Shown: piece after piece, positions 9,209 through 18,878 of the stretch
How the letters are laid out: each line of letters opens with the position of its first letter
Numbering within the stretch: position 1 is the stretch's first letter
Assembly (NCBI GenBank): GCA_050953005.1
Contig: JBMNLV010000004.1
Coordinates: 257,699-321,698, forward strand
Source: UBA6115 sp050953005
GTDB lineage: Bacteria; Bacillota; Clostridia; Christensenellales; Aristaeellaceae
DNA: 64,000 bases
Direction of reading: 5' to 3'
The notes under the pieces: generated by a model
What the model was told of the DNA's origin: nothing
What the model saw: the letters and a program-made list of their open reading frames with translations, nothing else
Databases searched by the model: none
Position numbers and translations under genes: made by a program

Positions 9209-10336
9209 ATGTTTGATCCGCAAGCGCCTTATAATGACCTTCCGCTGATCACGGCGCTGGGCGTTGATCCTTCGGCCGGGCTTTCCAAACTGGCCGAAGA
9301 AACCCGCGTCGCCATTGAGATCTTGAATTACGCCGTCAACTCGCTGCCCAACCCCGGCATCCTCCTGGACACGCTCGCTCTACAGGAAGCGCGGGCCAGC
9401 AGCAACGTTGAGAATATCGTAACCACCAATGACGATCTGTACCGCGGCGTTGTGTTTGAGGACTTCACCGCGGAAGCAAAAGAGGTCAGCCGCTATAAGG
9501 ACGCGCTGTATGCCGGTTATACCCGCATGCGGGACAAGGGCCTGATCTCTCTGAGCGACCTTGAGGCGATCAACGCGCCGGTCAACCAGAAGAAGCCCGG
9601 CATCCGGACAAACCTCATGAACTTTGATGATCTGACCCGGATCGCGAACCGCAAACCGAACGGCGGGTATGAGGTCATCTACACCCCGCCCCACGGGGCT
9701 GAGCTCCTGTATACGCTTCTGATCGACATGCTGGAATTTGTCTATGACGACGATGCCTATGAGCTGCACCCGCTGATCAAAATCGCCCTGGCGCACTATC
9801 AGTTTGAATGTATTCACCCCTTCCGGGACGGCAACGGCAGAACCGGGCGCATCTTGAATGTCCTGTTTCTCTGTCACAAAGGATATCTGAACGCGCCGGT
9901 CCTTTACGCGAGCTCTTTCATCATCCGCAACAAAAACCGGTATTACGACCTGCTGCGGACAACCAAGGAGACAGGGCGGTATGAACCCATCATAGAATTC
10001 ATGCTGCGCTCCTTCAAAGAGACGGCGGAGCAGACGCTGAGGATCGTCGAGGGCATTCGCTCCCTTCTGGCCCAATATTCAGATCAGGAGTATCTGACCG
10101 GGCTGAAAGGCCAGCTCGAGCCGCTGCGGAACACGGTGGACCTCATCTTTAAAAAGGTGTATGTCCGGGTTGCCGATCTTGTTGATTTGGGCATCCACCG
10201 GCAGACAGCGGCGGCCTATCTGGACCAGTTTGTGGATCAGGGGCTGCTGAGCAAGGATCGCGCCGGACGGGAAAATATCTATAAAAACATCAGGCTGCTG
10301 GAGCTGTTTGATTATGATAGCGAGGTACACAAATGA
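9209..10336 (+). CDS. Fic-family AMP-transferase-type protein
   Basis: The 375-residue protein has the canonical Fic active-site loop HPFRDGNGRTGR (203-214), with catalytic His and anion-binding GNGR. Near residues 64-69, SSNVEN fits the inhibitory motif [S/T]xxxE[G/N], in which a Glu blocks ATP, so activity is probably self-restrained (class II type). A C-terminal winged-helix-like segment (VADLVDLGIHRQTAAAYLDQ) follows. Fic enzymes transfer AMP to protein hydroxyls. AGGAGGAAGCGCC precedes the ATG. The stop overlaps the hsdM start by 4 bases (ATGA), so it is cotranslated with the restriction system; Fic proteins are recurrent passengers in type I loci. Target unknown. Confidence 0.92.
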   Translation: MFDPQAPYNDLPLITALGVDPSAGLSKLAEETRVAIEILNYAVNSLPNPGILLDTLALQEARASSNVENIVTTNDDLYRGVVFEDFTAEAKEVSRYKDALYAGYTRMRDKGLISLSDLEAINAPVNQKKPGIRTNLMNFDDLTRIANRKPNGGYEVIYTPPHGAELLYTLLIDMLEFVYDDDAYELHPLIKIALAHYQFECIHPFRDGNGRTGRILNVLFLCHKGYLNAPVLYASSFIIRNKNRYYDLLRTTKETGRYEPIIEFMLRSFKETAEQTLRIVEGIRSLLAQYSDQEYLTGLKGQLEPLRNTVDLIFKKVYVRVADLVDLGIHRQTAAAYLDQFVDQGLLSKDRAGRENIYKNIRLLELFDYDSEVHK

Positions 10337-12069
10337 CCAACATCGAGCTGACCGCGGATGTCAACAGCAAGGTCAACCTTGTCAAAAGCATCGCGAACAA
10401 GACCCGCGGCCCCTACACCCCGGAGAAGTACGGCAATGTCATCATCCCCATGGCGATCATCCGCCGCTTTGACTGCATCCTTGCTGACAAGAATGCCGTC
10501 ATTGACAAGATTTTAAAGGCTTCGTCCAAAATTAAAGGCATGACGCCGGACAAGCTGGAGGAAATGGTCAAGCGCCAGTGCGGCGTGCCCTTCTACAACG
10601 AAAAATGCTTGTCTTTGGAACAGCTTGTGGGCGACAGCGACAACCTGAACGCCAACTTCCTGGAGTTCATCGCCGGATATTCTCCCAGCATCCAGGGGAT
10701 TCTGCAAGGCCTGAAGTTTCGCGAAGAAGTGGAGTTCATGATCAAGAAGGGCATCCTGTTCGAAATCGTCAAAGCCTTCTCCGAGGTGGACTTCCATCCC
10801 GCCACCACAAGCCCGATGGTCATGGGCTACATCTTTGAAGAAATTATCCGGACCTACAAGGCCAATGCCGAGGCCGGCGATCACTACACCCCCCGCGAGG
10901 TCATCGAGCTGTGCATTGATTTGATGCTCAGCGAGAATGTGGACAGCCTCAAAAAAGATGGCAAGATCATCCGCGTCTATGACGGCTGCTGCGGCACCGG
11001 CGGCATGCTGACCACGGCCAAGCGCTTGCTGACCGACCCGGAGGGCTTCAACATCCGCGCCGAGAACATCCGCCTGTACGGCCAGGACAACAACCCGGAG
11101 GCCTATGCCGTCTGCCAGGCCGAGATGCTGATGTTGGGCGACGAACCGACCTATATCAAGGAGGGCAACACGCTGACCGAAGACCGCTTCCCCGGGGAGA
11201 AGTTCGACCTGCTGATCACCAACCCGCCCTTTGGCGTGGAGTGGAAAACGGAAAGGAGCCTCGTCGAGAAGGAGCTCAGGCAGCCCAACAACCGTTTTGT
11301 GGCCGGCACGCCCCGCGTCAGCGACGGGCAGCTGCTCTTCCTTCAAAACCTGCTGGCCAAGGCGGAGGATGACGCGCGCATCGCGATCATCCTCAACGGC
11401 TCGCCGCTGTTCTCCGGAGACGCCGGCAGCGGGGAGAGCGAGATCCGGCGCTATGTGCTGGAAAACCACCTGCTGGAGGCCATCATCGCCCTGCCGGACC
11501 AGTTATTCTACAACGCCGGCATTCATATCTATATCTGGATCCTCTCCAAAACGCCCAATCCCCGGCGCGACCACAAGATCCAGCTCATCGACGCGACGGC
11601 GCTCTATGTGCCGCAGACGCCGAAATCCCTCGGAAACAAGCGCAAATACATTGACGACGCCAGCCGCCGCAAAATCGTGGCGGAGTATGTCGCCTTCGCC
11701 CCCTCCGAGATCAGCAGGATCTTCGACGCCGAGGACTTCGGCTATACCAAGGTCACGATGGAATGCCCGCTGTATGACAAAAAGGGCAACAAGGTCATCA
11801 AGCGCGGCGTGGTGCAGGTGGACCCCAGGCGGCGCGATACCGAGATCATTCCGCTCAAGCAGGATGTGGACGCCTATATCAAGGCCGAGGTCCTGCCCTA
11901 TGTGCCGGACGCCTTCCCCGACCGCAGCAAGGACAGGATCGGCTACGAGATCCCCTTCACCCGCTATTTCTACAAGTACACGCCGCCCCGCAAGAGCAGC
12001 GACATTCTCAAGGAGATCATCGCCAACGAGGAAGCGCTGCGGGAGACCCTGAAGGCGGTGCTCAAATGA
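10333..12069 (+). CDS. hsdM: Type I restriction-modification DNA methyltransferase subunit HsdM
   Basis: The 578-residue protein has the N-terminal HsdM helical domain (NKTRGPYTPEKYG) and an N6-adenine methyltransferase core: AdoMet motif DGCCGTGGML (about 217-226) and catalytic motif IV NPPF (about 297-300). It methylates adenine in both half-sites chosen by HsdS and, with HsdS and HsdR, forms the restriction complex. It overlaps the upstream Fic gene and the downstream hsdS gene by ATGA each, giving a tight fic-hsdM-hsdS unit. Length is normal and no key residue is missing. Confidence 0.95.
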   Translation: MTNIELTADVNSKVNLVKSIANKTRGPYTPEKYGNVIIPMAIIRRFDCILADKNAVIDKILKASSKIKGMTPDKLEEMVKRQCGVPFYNEKCLSLEQLVGDSDNLNANFLEFIAGYSPSIQGILQGLKFREEVEFMIKKGILFEIVKAFSEVDFHPATTSPMVMGYIFEEIIRTYKANAEAGDHYTPREVIELCIDLMLSENVDSLKKDGKIIRVYDGCCGTGGMLTTAKRLLTDPEGFNIRAENIRLYGQDNNPEAYAVCQAEMLMLGDEPTYIKEGNTLTEDRFPGEKFDLLITNPPFGVEWKTERSLVEKELRQPNNRFVAGTPRVSDGQLLFLQNLLAKAEDDARIAIILNGSPLFSGDAGSGESEIRRYVLENHLLEAIIALPDQLFYNAGIHIYIWILSKTPNPRRDHKIQLIDATALYVPQTPKSLGNKRKYIDDASRRKIVAEYVAFAPSEISRIFDAEDFGYTKVTMECPLYDKKGNKVIKRGVVQVDPRRRDTEIIPLKQDVDAYIKAEVLPYVPDAFPDRSKDRIGYEIPFTRYFYKYTPPRKSSDILKEIIANEEALRETLKAVLK

Positions 12070-13373
12070 GGGCGATGAAGGACAGCGGGATTGAGTGGAT
12101 TGGTGAAATTCCGCAGGAATGGGATCTGCGAAAAATTAAAACCAATTTTGATATTGTCGCAGGCGCAACTCCAAAAAGTGGGGAAGCGAGCTACTGGGAT
12201 GGTGATATCCCTTGGATTACCCCTGCCGATTATACTACTGAAGATGTGTATGTTTCTATTGGCCATAAAAACATTACCCGGGAGGGTATGAATTCTTGCG
12301 CCACATCTTTAGTGCCAGAGGGTAGCATTGTTTTTTCAAAGCGTGCTCCCATAGGACTTGTGGCAATAAGCAGCAATCCTCTTTGTACAAATCAAGGTTG
12401 TTTGTCCTGCATCCCTAAAGAGAGTGTAGACGTAAAATACTATTACTATGTCATGAGCATATATAGTGAGCAGTTTGATTTATTCGCGTCAGGGACAACA
12501 TTCAAAGAAATATCAGCAGTTTCGTTTGCAAACTTCAAACTGCCTTTTCCAAATTTTGAGACACAAAGTAGAATAGCTTCTTATCTTGATGCCAAATGCT
12601 CCGAAATTGATACGCTGATTGCCGCGAAGGAGAAAACCAACGCGCTGCTGAAAGAGCAGCGGCAGAGCATTATCTACGAGGCGGTCACCAAAGGCCTTGA
12701 TCCCACTGTCCCCATGAAAGACAGCGGCGTTGAGTGGATCGGAAAAATTCCGCAAAAGTGGGATCTGCGAAAAATTAAAACCAATTTTGATATTGTCGCA
12801 GGCGCAACTCCAAAAAGTGGGGAAGCGAGCTACTGGGATGGTGATATCCCTTGGATTACCCCTGCCGATTATACTACTGAAGATGTGTATGTTTCTATTG
12901 GCCATAAAAACATTACCCGGGAGGGTATGAATTCTTGCGCCACATCTTTAGTGCCAGAGGGTAGCATTGTTTTTTCAAAGCGTGCTCCCATAGGACTTGT
13001 GGCAATAAGCAGCAATCCTCTTTGTACAAATCAAGGTTGTTTGTCCTGCATCCCTAAAGAGAGTGTAGACGTAAAATACTATTACTATGTCATGAGCATA
13101 TATAGTGAGCAGTTTGATTTATTCGCGTCAGGGACAACATTCAAAGAAATATCAGCAGTTTCGTTTGCAAACTTCAAACTGCCTTTTCCAAATTTTGAGA
13201 CACAAAGTAGAATAGCTTCTTATCTTGATGCCAAATGCTCCGAAATTGATTCGTTGATTGCTGCAAATGAAAAGACCAATGAGCTGCTGAAAGAACAGCG
13301 GCAGAGCCTTATCTACGAGGCCGTAACTGGAAAGATAGAGGCAATAGGCATTCGCAACAGTTATCCCAAGTAA
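12066..13373 (+). CDS. hsdS: Type I specificity subunit HsdS with two identical recognition domains
   Basis: The 435-residue protein has the normal HsdS plan: target recognition domain 1 (about 20-180), a helical spacer (LIAAKEKTNALLKEQRQS), target recognition domain 2 (about 232-395) and a second spacer. Unusually, the two recognition domains are identical from WDLRKIK to CSEID and also match at the DNA level (491 bp). HsdS domains sit in inverted symmetry, so identical domains should read an inverted-repeat bipartite site, like HsdS homodimers of half-size subunits. Both spacers differ in sequence, so this is one gene and not merely a read artefact at the ends. The recognition DNA is AT-richer than hsdM or hsdR, suggesting domain exchange. 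Confidence 0.93.
   Translation: MRAMKDSGIEWIGEIPQEWDLRKIKTNFDIVAGATPKSGEASYWDGDIPWITPADYTTEDVYVSIGHKNITREGMNSCATSLVPEGSIVFSKRAPIGLVAISSNPLCTNQGCLSCIPKESVDVKYYYYVMSIYSEQFDLFASGTTFKEISAVSFANFKLPFPNFETQSRIASYLDAKCSEIDTLIAAKEKTNALLKEQRQSIIYEAVTKGLDPTVPMKDSGVEWIGKIPQKWDLRKIKTNFDIVAGATPKSGEASYWDGDIPWITPADYTTEDVYVSIGHKNITREGMNSCATSLVPEGSIVFSKRAPIGLVAISSNPLCTNQGCLSCIPKESVDVKYYYYVMSIYSEQFDLFASGTTFKEISAVSFANFKLPFPNFETQSRIASYLDAKCSEIDSLIAANEKTNELLKEQRQSLIYEAVTGKIEAIGIRNSYPK
12121..12611 (+). repeat. hsdS recognition-domain repeat, copy 1
   Basis: This 491-bp segment recurs, apparently without a mismatch, at 12760-13250 (offset 639 bp, 213 codons). Boundaries fall at GGGATCTGCG and CCGAAATTGAT. Outside it the flanking codons differ (GAT-ACG against GAT-TCG), which argues for gene conversion or a recent duplication bounded by the conserved spacer regions. 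Confidence 0.9.
12760..13250 (+). repeat. hsdS recognition-domain repeat, copy 2
   Basis: This is the second copy of the segment at 12121-12611. Its presence makes the locus prone to homologous deletion, which would leave a half-length HsdS with a single recognition domain. Confidence 0.9.
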
Positions 13374-13428
13374 AACCAACCTTTAGCACCGAGGGTACCA
13401 GACCTCGGCAGGCAAAGGAGGAATCACC

Positions 13429-16377
13429 ATGGCTGAACAAGACCTGCGGGAAAACCCCTTCCGGGACGAGATCTATGATTATCTGCTCGGCCACGGCTAC
13501 GTGGCCGGGCAGAAGCCGGATTATGACTACAAGCGCGCCCTGGACGTCGGCAAGCTGTTTGCATTCCTGGAAGCCACCCAGGCGGACGAGCTTGCCAGGT
13601 TCAGGGAGGCTTATGGTTCCAGCTACCGGGAACGGTATATGGAGCTGCTGTGCCAGAAAATCGAAACCCGCGGGCTGCTGACCTCCCTGAACGAATGGGT
13701 CGAGGACTACGCCAGCGGGACGAAGTTCCACCTTGCCTATTTCAAATCCGGGCTGAGCGCCATGTCCGAAGGGCTCGGGCTGTACGAAAAAAACATCTTT
13801 TCGGTTCGGAAAGAATTCAGCTTTGAGGACAAGCCCGATCCCTACCGCGTGGACCTCGCGCTGTTTTTGAATGGCATCCCCCTGGTGATGATCGAGCTGA
13901 AAAAACAGACGTCCGGGCAAAAAGCGGCCTTTGAGGGCACGAAGCAGTTCCGGATGACGCGCGACCCGGAAGGGCTGATCTTCTCTTTCAACCGCCGCGC
14001 CCTGGTGTGCTTCGCGCTGGATGAGTTCGCCGCCTTCCTGACCACCCGCCTGGACCGCAAGGAGACCGTTTTTCTGCCGTTCAACCGGGGCGCTGAGGAC
14101 GAGGGCGCGGGCAACCCCATCGTCCCGGGCAAGCACAGCACCTGCTATGTCTGGGAGGATATCCTAAAGAGGGACATGCTGCTGCGCATCATCCGGGAGT
14201 TCATGTTCATTGACGACGAGGGCAAGATGATCTTCCCGCGTTGGCATCAGCTCCGGGCCGTCCTGCGCTGTGAGGAGGACGTGCAAAAAAACGGCGTCGG
14301 CGGGCGCTATCTGATTTGGCACAGCGCCGGCAGCGGCAAAACCAAGACCATCGCCTGGCTGGCCAAGCGGCTGATCAATCATCCCGGCATCAACACCGTG
14401 ATCGTCATCAGCGACCGCACGGTCATTGACGGCCAGCTTGGGGCCGAGCTGATGAACGTTGACGGGAAAAAGGGCGTTGCGCAGCACATTGACACGACCT
14501 CCCGCGATCTGCTCAAAAAGCTGAACGATGGCGGGTACATCATCGTCACGACGCTGCAGAAGTTCCGCCCGATCCTGAGCGAGATCAGGCGGAACGAAGA
14601 GCGCAGCTACGCCATCATCATCGACGAGGCGCATTCCTCCACTGCCGGCAAATCCATGTCCAAGGCCTCCGAAACGCTGACCGGCAAATCCCTGAAAGAA
14701 TCGGCGGAGCTGGACGACATTTATGAGGAGCTTGAGGACGGGCAGAATCAGCTGATCCGCAGCGGCGCGGCCATCCGCGGCACCCGGAACGTCAGCTATT
14801 TCGCCTTTACCGCGACGCCGAAGAAGGAGACGATGGAGCTCTTCGGCACGCGCACGGAGACCGGCAAGACCTATTTTGACAAATACTCGATGAAACAGGC
14901 GATCGAGGAGCGCTTTATCCTCAACCCGCTGTCCTGCTACACCTCTTATCAGGATTTCTACCGCATCGAAAAGAAAAAAGATGACGACACGGAGTATGAC
15001 AGCGCCAGAGCGCAGGCGGCGATCCTGAATCATGTGACGACCTCGGATGAGGTGATCCAGACCAAGACGGAGATCATGATGGGCGATTTCGTGGAGCGCA
15101 GGCTGAACTGGCTCGAAGGCCGGGCAAAAGCCATGATCATCACGCCGTCCCGCAAACACGCGGTCTGCTACAGGCTGGCCGTGGACAAGTATCTGAAGAA
15201 GCACGGCTGCGGCTTCCGGGCCTGCGTCGCCTTCACCGGCACGATCGAGCTTGACGGCGTCAAGTTCACCGAAGAGCAGATGAACCGGGACTACCTTGAG
15301 CGCGGCGTCCCCTACGATATCAAGTCGATCATCCGGAATCACGACGATTGCCGCATCATCATCGTCGCGGACAAGCTGCAGACCGGCTTTGACGAAGACG
15401 CGCTGTGCGTCATGTATATTGACAAGAAGCTGAACAGCAGCGTGAAGGCTGTGCAGACCATCTCCCGCGTGAACCGCCCGGCCAAGAACAAGCGCACCTT
15501 CGTGATGGACTTTGTCAACGACCCGGGGACGATCCGGGAGTTCTTTTCGCAGTATTACGGCGGCGAGCTGTACCTGCCCGCCGAGAACGAGACCGACCCC
15601 AACATCCTCTTTGCAAAGCGGGATCACATCCTGGATTACTGCGTCGTGACGCTTCTGGACGCGCAAAAGATCTACAGGCTGATCTCGTCTGACGAAGAAA
15701 ACAGCGGGGAGCTGACGTCGATAATCGCCGCCGTTTCGCAGAAATACAGTACCCTTGAAGCCGACAGGAAAAAGGCGTTCGCGCAGGAGCTCAAGAAGTT
15801 CGGAAAGCTGTTTTACTACATCTCCACGGTCACCAATATATGGGATCAGGACATGAAACAGCTGGCTGTTGTCTTCAACGTGCTGTACAATGTGCTGTAC
15901 GAGAGAGAGGTCACGCCTGCTATTGACGCCTCCGAACTGGTTGAGCTGGTCGAGTACTCAACCAGGCTGTCACAGGAAGAGTTCACGATCACGCTGTCCG
16001 CGGAAGATCAGGAGTTTGACGGCATTTCCACGGATGTTGCCCCCGCGGACAGAACCCTGTCCCTGATTGATGAGATCATCGAGAGATTCAATCTCCGCTA
16101 CGCGCATGCTGACGAAGAGATTGGCAGCATCATTGCAGATTTGAGCGGTGACCAGGATTTGCAGTCGAACGTGCGCAACAGCAGCATCAGCGCGTACGAG
16201 GCGGCGGTGGCCGAACGCCTTACGTCCCGCATTATGGATGGCCTGTTTGACGGGACTGTAGCTGGAGATACTGAAAAAGCGGAATTTTATACCGAATTGA
16301 GTGAAAATTTCTCCGCCTTGATCCAGATCCGCAACTCGATCATTCGTAAAATCAAAGACCTCTTGCTCGCTAGTTGA
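13429..16377 (+). CDS. hsdR: Type I restriction endonuclease subunit HsdR
   Basis: The 982-residue protein has an N-terminal PD-(D/E)xK nuclease (DPYRVDLALF...IELKK, about 140-157) and a superfamily 2 translocase with Walker A SAGSGKT (about 299-305), DEAH (about 399-402) and motif VI QTISRVNRPAKNK. A C-terminal helical region binds HsdM/HsdS. It pumps unmethylated DNA using ATP and cuts at distant sites. AAGGAGGAATCACC gives a strong start. A 55-bp gap separates it from hsdS. All motifs needed for activity are visible, so the system looks complete and probably functional. Confidence 0.95.
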   Translation: MAEQDLRENPFRDEIYDYLLGHGYVAGQKPDYDYKRALDVGKLFAFLEATQADELARFREAYGSSYRERYMELLCQKIETRGLLTSLNEWVEDYASGTKFHLAYFKSGLSAMSEGLGLYEKNIFSVRKEFSFEDKPDPYRVDLALFLNGIPLVMIELKKQTSGQKAAFEGTKQFRMTRDPEGLIFSFNRRALVCFALDEFAAFLTTRLDRKETVFLPFNRGAEDEGAGNPIVPGKHSTCYVWEDILKRDMLLRIIREFMFIDDEGKMIFPRWHQLRAVLRCEEDVQKNGVGGRYLIWHSAGSGKTKTIAWLAKRLINHPGINTVIVISDRTVIDGQLGAELMNVDGKKGVAQHIDTTSRDLLKKLNDGGYIIVTTLQKFRPILSEIRRNEERSYAIIIDEAHSSTAGKSMSKASETLTGKSLKESAELDDIYEELEDGQNQLIRSGAAIRGTRNVSYFAFTATPKKETMELFGTRTETGKTYFDKYSMKQAIEERFILNPLSCYTSYQDFYRIEKKKDDDTEYDSARAQAAILNHVTTSDEVIQTKTEIMMGDFVERRLNWLEGRAKAMIITPSRKHAVCYRLAVDKYLKKHGCGFRACVAFTGTIELDGVKFTEEQMNRDYLERGVPYDIKSIIRNHDDCRIIIVADKLQTGFDEDALCVMYIDKKLNSSVKAVQTISRVNRPAKNKRTFVMDFVNDPGTIREFFSQYYGGELYLPAENETDPNILFAKRDHILDYCVVTLLDAQKIYRLISSDEENSGELTSIIAAVSQKYSTLEADRKKAFAQELKKFGKLFYYISTVTNIWDQDMKQLAVVFNVLYNVLYEREVTPAIDASELVELVEYSTRLSQEEFTITLSAEDQEFDGISTDVAPADRTLSLIDEIIERFNLRYAHADEEIGSIIADLSGDQDLQSNVRNSSISAYEAAVAERLTSRIMDGLFDGTVAGDTEKAEFYTELSENFSALIQIRNSIIRKIKDLLLAS

Positions 16378-16403
16378 GTAACAACATTTTAGTAAATTCC
16401 TTT

Positions 16404-16518
16404 TAAATTTCACCAACAATGAACAAACCCCGCCTGTCACGCGTTAATTCAAATGAAGAGTAATGAAGGAACAGGCAGGAGCGCCGCCCGGCGGCCATCC
16501 TGCAGGCAATGAAAGGAG
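16404..16518 (+). promoter_or_regulatory. Sigma-gene promoter and relic fused to the paralogue below
   Basis: This stretch aligns with the promoter and first codons of the sigma gene at 18948-19050: a -35-like GAAC (16421-16424), 17 bases, and a -10-like CGTT (16442-16445) match GAAC (18966-18969), 17 bases, CGTT (18987-18990). The sigma start codon reads ACA here and the sigma body is gone; from GGCCATCC onward the sequence instead matches the region just before the internal start of the anti-sigma gene (19600-19633). A deletion of about 550 bp thus fused the ECF-type promoter directly to the downstream gene. Confidence 0.7.
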
Positions 16519-16526
16519 GCAACCCC

Positions 16527-18815
16527 ATGAAACGCAAAATCACCCTGGCGCTGGCAGTCACGCTGGCCCTGCTGCTGGCGGCCGCCGCGGCCCATGCCGC
16601 GGACATCAGCTGCGGCAAGGACGTGGTCGACCGGATCATCGCCCCCCTGGCCCAAAAGAACGACAGCTCGCGGTTTACCCGGGAGGAGGTTGAGGAGGTG
16701 CTGGCCGCCGCCCGGGAGCACGGCATCGAGCTGGACGAGGTCCACCTGCGCGTCCTCCGGGAAGAGGACAGCTGTTTCAAGGATGAGCTGGCCATGCTCT
16801 TCGCCAAGAAGGACCTGGGCTTCTACCCCGGCGCCTGGAGCATCGCCGACCAGTACTGGTTTGGCGAGTTCGAAAGCAGCGTCAGCCCGGGCATCATCAA
16901 CCTCAACACCCTGCCCGGGGAGGGCGAGCTGAGCCAGGAGCAAATCGACGAAATCGCTCAGCAACATATCCGCGAGGTGACCGGCGCGGATTATGACGTG
17001 CTCAACCCGGAGCGCTACCTGGTCAGCCGCAGCTTTACCGCCATCCGGGAAAACCCCTGGTATGTCCTGCGCGAATGGCAGCTGGAGTTTGAGCCCCGCG
17101 TGCCGGACGCGCCCACCATCATCATGCTGTTGACGCCGCAGGGCGAGGTCATCGACTACAGCGACAACCTGGACGAGGTCAACAGCCCGGATCCCGAGCT
17201 CCGGGCTGAGCGCCTGCTTTCTATCTACACCAACGAGTATTCCAATATCTACGGCTCCTGGGACGCCTGGAGCCAGCAGGTCTGGCAGGAGCTCAGGGCC
17301 GGACTGGACGCCATCGGCCTGACCCCTGACCAGGCTGCCCGCGGCGACCTTAAACACATCCTCAGCCAAACCTATACCCCGCCCGAGGGCGCCATCACGC
17401 GTGAGCAGGCCGTTGACATCGCGGCCGGCGCGGTCAGCGGCCGCTTCAAGGCGGACAAAGCGGAGCTGCTGGACACCGCCCAGGGCAAGCTGCCGCCTGA
17501 GACGCAGGTGTACGCCATCTACCTGGAAGCGGGCGGCCGGCAGCGCTGGAAGGTCAGCTTCGGGAACGATTACCTGGCGGAGATTGACGCGCTCAGCGGG
17601 CAGGTGATGGTCTGCGATGTCTATTCCCCCGGCAATGACTACAACCGCCGCTATGTGCTCGATGACCTCCTGCCCGAGGAGCTGCGCGCCTACGCCACGC
17701 CCTGGCCCGAGATCGTCTTTGACTTCAGCAAGGATGATTCGCCCCTGCCCTTCACCCAGGACAGCCCGGAGCTGGCGCCGGCCTGGTACTGGGAGCGCCT
17801 GCGGGCCCTGGGCTATACCGACAAGACCGCCGCCGGCATCATGGGCCGGCTGGAACGGGATTACGGCCCGGAAGAGCGCTACTGGCCGGTGGAGTACCAG
17901 TCCATGTACTATATGCTCAACTACAAGCAGGACATCAGCCCCGGCGAAGCCTTCCCCGGCATCCCCCATGAGAGCGACCTGCAGCAGGAAGAAGCCGTCG
18001 CCCTGGCGATGGAGGCCGCCCTGGCCGCGGCGCGGGCGGAAGGCCGCGAGGCGCCCGAAGGGCTCAAGGCCGTGGTGTCCTTCACCTTCCACCTCTATGG
18101 CAGGGACAGCCGCACCTGGCAAATCGACCTGATCAGCCTGGGCGACCCGCCGATACAGATCAGCCCGGATTCCGATTTCGCCTATGTGGATATCGACGCC
18201 GTCACGGGCGAGCTGCTTGATGTCCGCTTCCCCGTCTTTGAAAGCCAGGGGATGGATTGCTACAGCTACGGGGTTGACCCGGAGGGCCCCTGGTCGGCCA
18301 TGGGCCCGGACATGCGCCCGCTGGCCTTTGGAAACAAGGTGGCGTCACAAGCCTTCTGGGACTGGATGGAGGCGAACTACGGCGACCGCGGCACGGTGGA
18401 GCGCGCCGTCAACCAATGGATAGAAGATTACGGCGAGGACGACAGCTTCTGGCCGCTTCAGGCCAAGGCGGTCACCCACCTGTGGCTGTATATGCCGGAG
18501 GCGACGCAGGCAGAGCTTGAGCAGGTTATCATTCTGGGGCTGCCGCAGCCGGAGCACCTCACCCAGGAGCAGGCTGAGGCCCGCGCCTGGGAACTGATCA
18601 GGGAGGCCGGCAAGGAGATCTACACCCGGGAGGATTATGAGGCCGTCCGGCTCAAGACGACCTTTTTCTACGGCGCCATCTACCCCAACGGCTGCGCCTG
18701 GCAGATCGAGTTCGCTGATGAGCGCTATGATTATGACTCCTCCATCGGCGATGTCATCCTGGACGGCCTGACCGGCGAGCCCCTCACCGTCAGCGCCCAG
18801 CCCAGCAACGGCTAA
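16527..18815 (+). CDS. Secreted PepSY/YcdB-like protein, orphan paralogue of an anti-sigma factor
   Basis: The protein is about 762 residues. It starts MKRKITLALAV with a signal peptide whose end (AAAAHAA) looks cleavable; AAAGGAGG (16511-16518) fixes the start. The body carries repeated YcdB/PepSY-like segments (REQAVDIAAGAVSGRFKADK; LAEIDALSGQVMVCDVYSPG). It is a close paralogue of the gene at 19529-21934 but lacks that protein's cytoplasmic N-terminal segment. Loss of the segment, together with its sigma gene, should turn a membrane-anchored anti-sigma factor into a secreted protein. The ECF-like promoter is retained, so it may remain in the same regulon. PepSY-type domains often inhibit proteases or sense the envelope; exact function unknown. 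Confidence 0.75.
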   Translation: MKRKITLALAVTLALLLAAAAAHAADISCGKDVVDRIIAPLAQKNDSSRFTREEVEEVLAAAREHGIELDEVHLRVLREEDSCFKDELAMLFAKKDLGFYPGAWSIADQYWFGEFESSVSPGIINLNTLPGEGELSQEQIDEIAQQHIREVTGADYDVLNPERYLVSRSFTAIRENPWYVLREWQLEFEPRVPDAPTIIMLLTPQGEVIDYSDNLDEVNSPDPELRAERLLSIYTNEYSNIYGSWDAWSQQVWQELRAGLDAIGLTPDQAARGDLKHILSQTYTPPEGAITREQAVDIAAGAVSGRFKADKAELLDTAQGKLPPETQVYAIYLEAGGRQRWKVSFGNDYLAEIDALSGQVMVCDVYSPGNDYNRRYVLDDLLPEELRAYATPWPEIVFDFSKDDSPLPFTQDSPELAPAWYWERLRALGYTDKTAAGIMGRLERDYGPEERYWPVEYQSMYYMLNYKQDISPGEAFPGIPHESDLQQEEAVALAMEAALAAARAEGREAPEGLKAVVSFTFHLYGRDSRTWQIDLISLGDPPIQISPDSDFAYVDIDAVTGELLDVRFPVFESQGMDCYSYGVDPEGPWSAMGPDMRPLAFGNKVASQAFWDWMEANYGDRGTVERAVNQWIEDYGEDDSFWPLQAKAVTHLWLYMPEATQAELEQVIILGLPQPEHLTQEQAEARAWELIREAGKEIYTREDYEAVRLKTTFFYGAIYPNGCAWQIEFADERYDYDSSIGDVILDGLTGEPLTVSAQPSNG
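17349..17560 (+). repeat. Gene-conversion tract shared with 20456-20667
   Basis: The 212 bases here are identical to 20456-20667 (offset 3107), whereas flanking regions of the two paralogues differ every few codons. Such a sharply bounded identical tract indicates recent gene conversion. Confidence 0.75.
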
Positions 18816-18851
18816 ACCACAAACCACACAGGCTTTCATCCTTCCCCCGCG

Positions 18852-18878
18852 GGGCTGCTGAAAGGCAGCCCTGTTTTT
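18852..18878 (+). terminator. Rho-independent terminator
   Basis: GGGCTGC (18852-18858), loop TGAAAG, GCAGCCC (18865-18871), then TGTTTTT. It closes the orphan paralogue transcript. Confidence 0.85.

Noticed and set aside
14164..15666. Minus-strand frame of about 500 codons inside hsdR
   Set aside because: It is fully antisense to well-conserved HsdR motifs and has no ribosome binding site or family resemblance.
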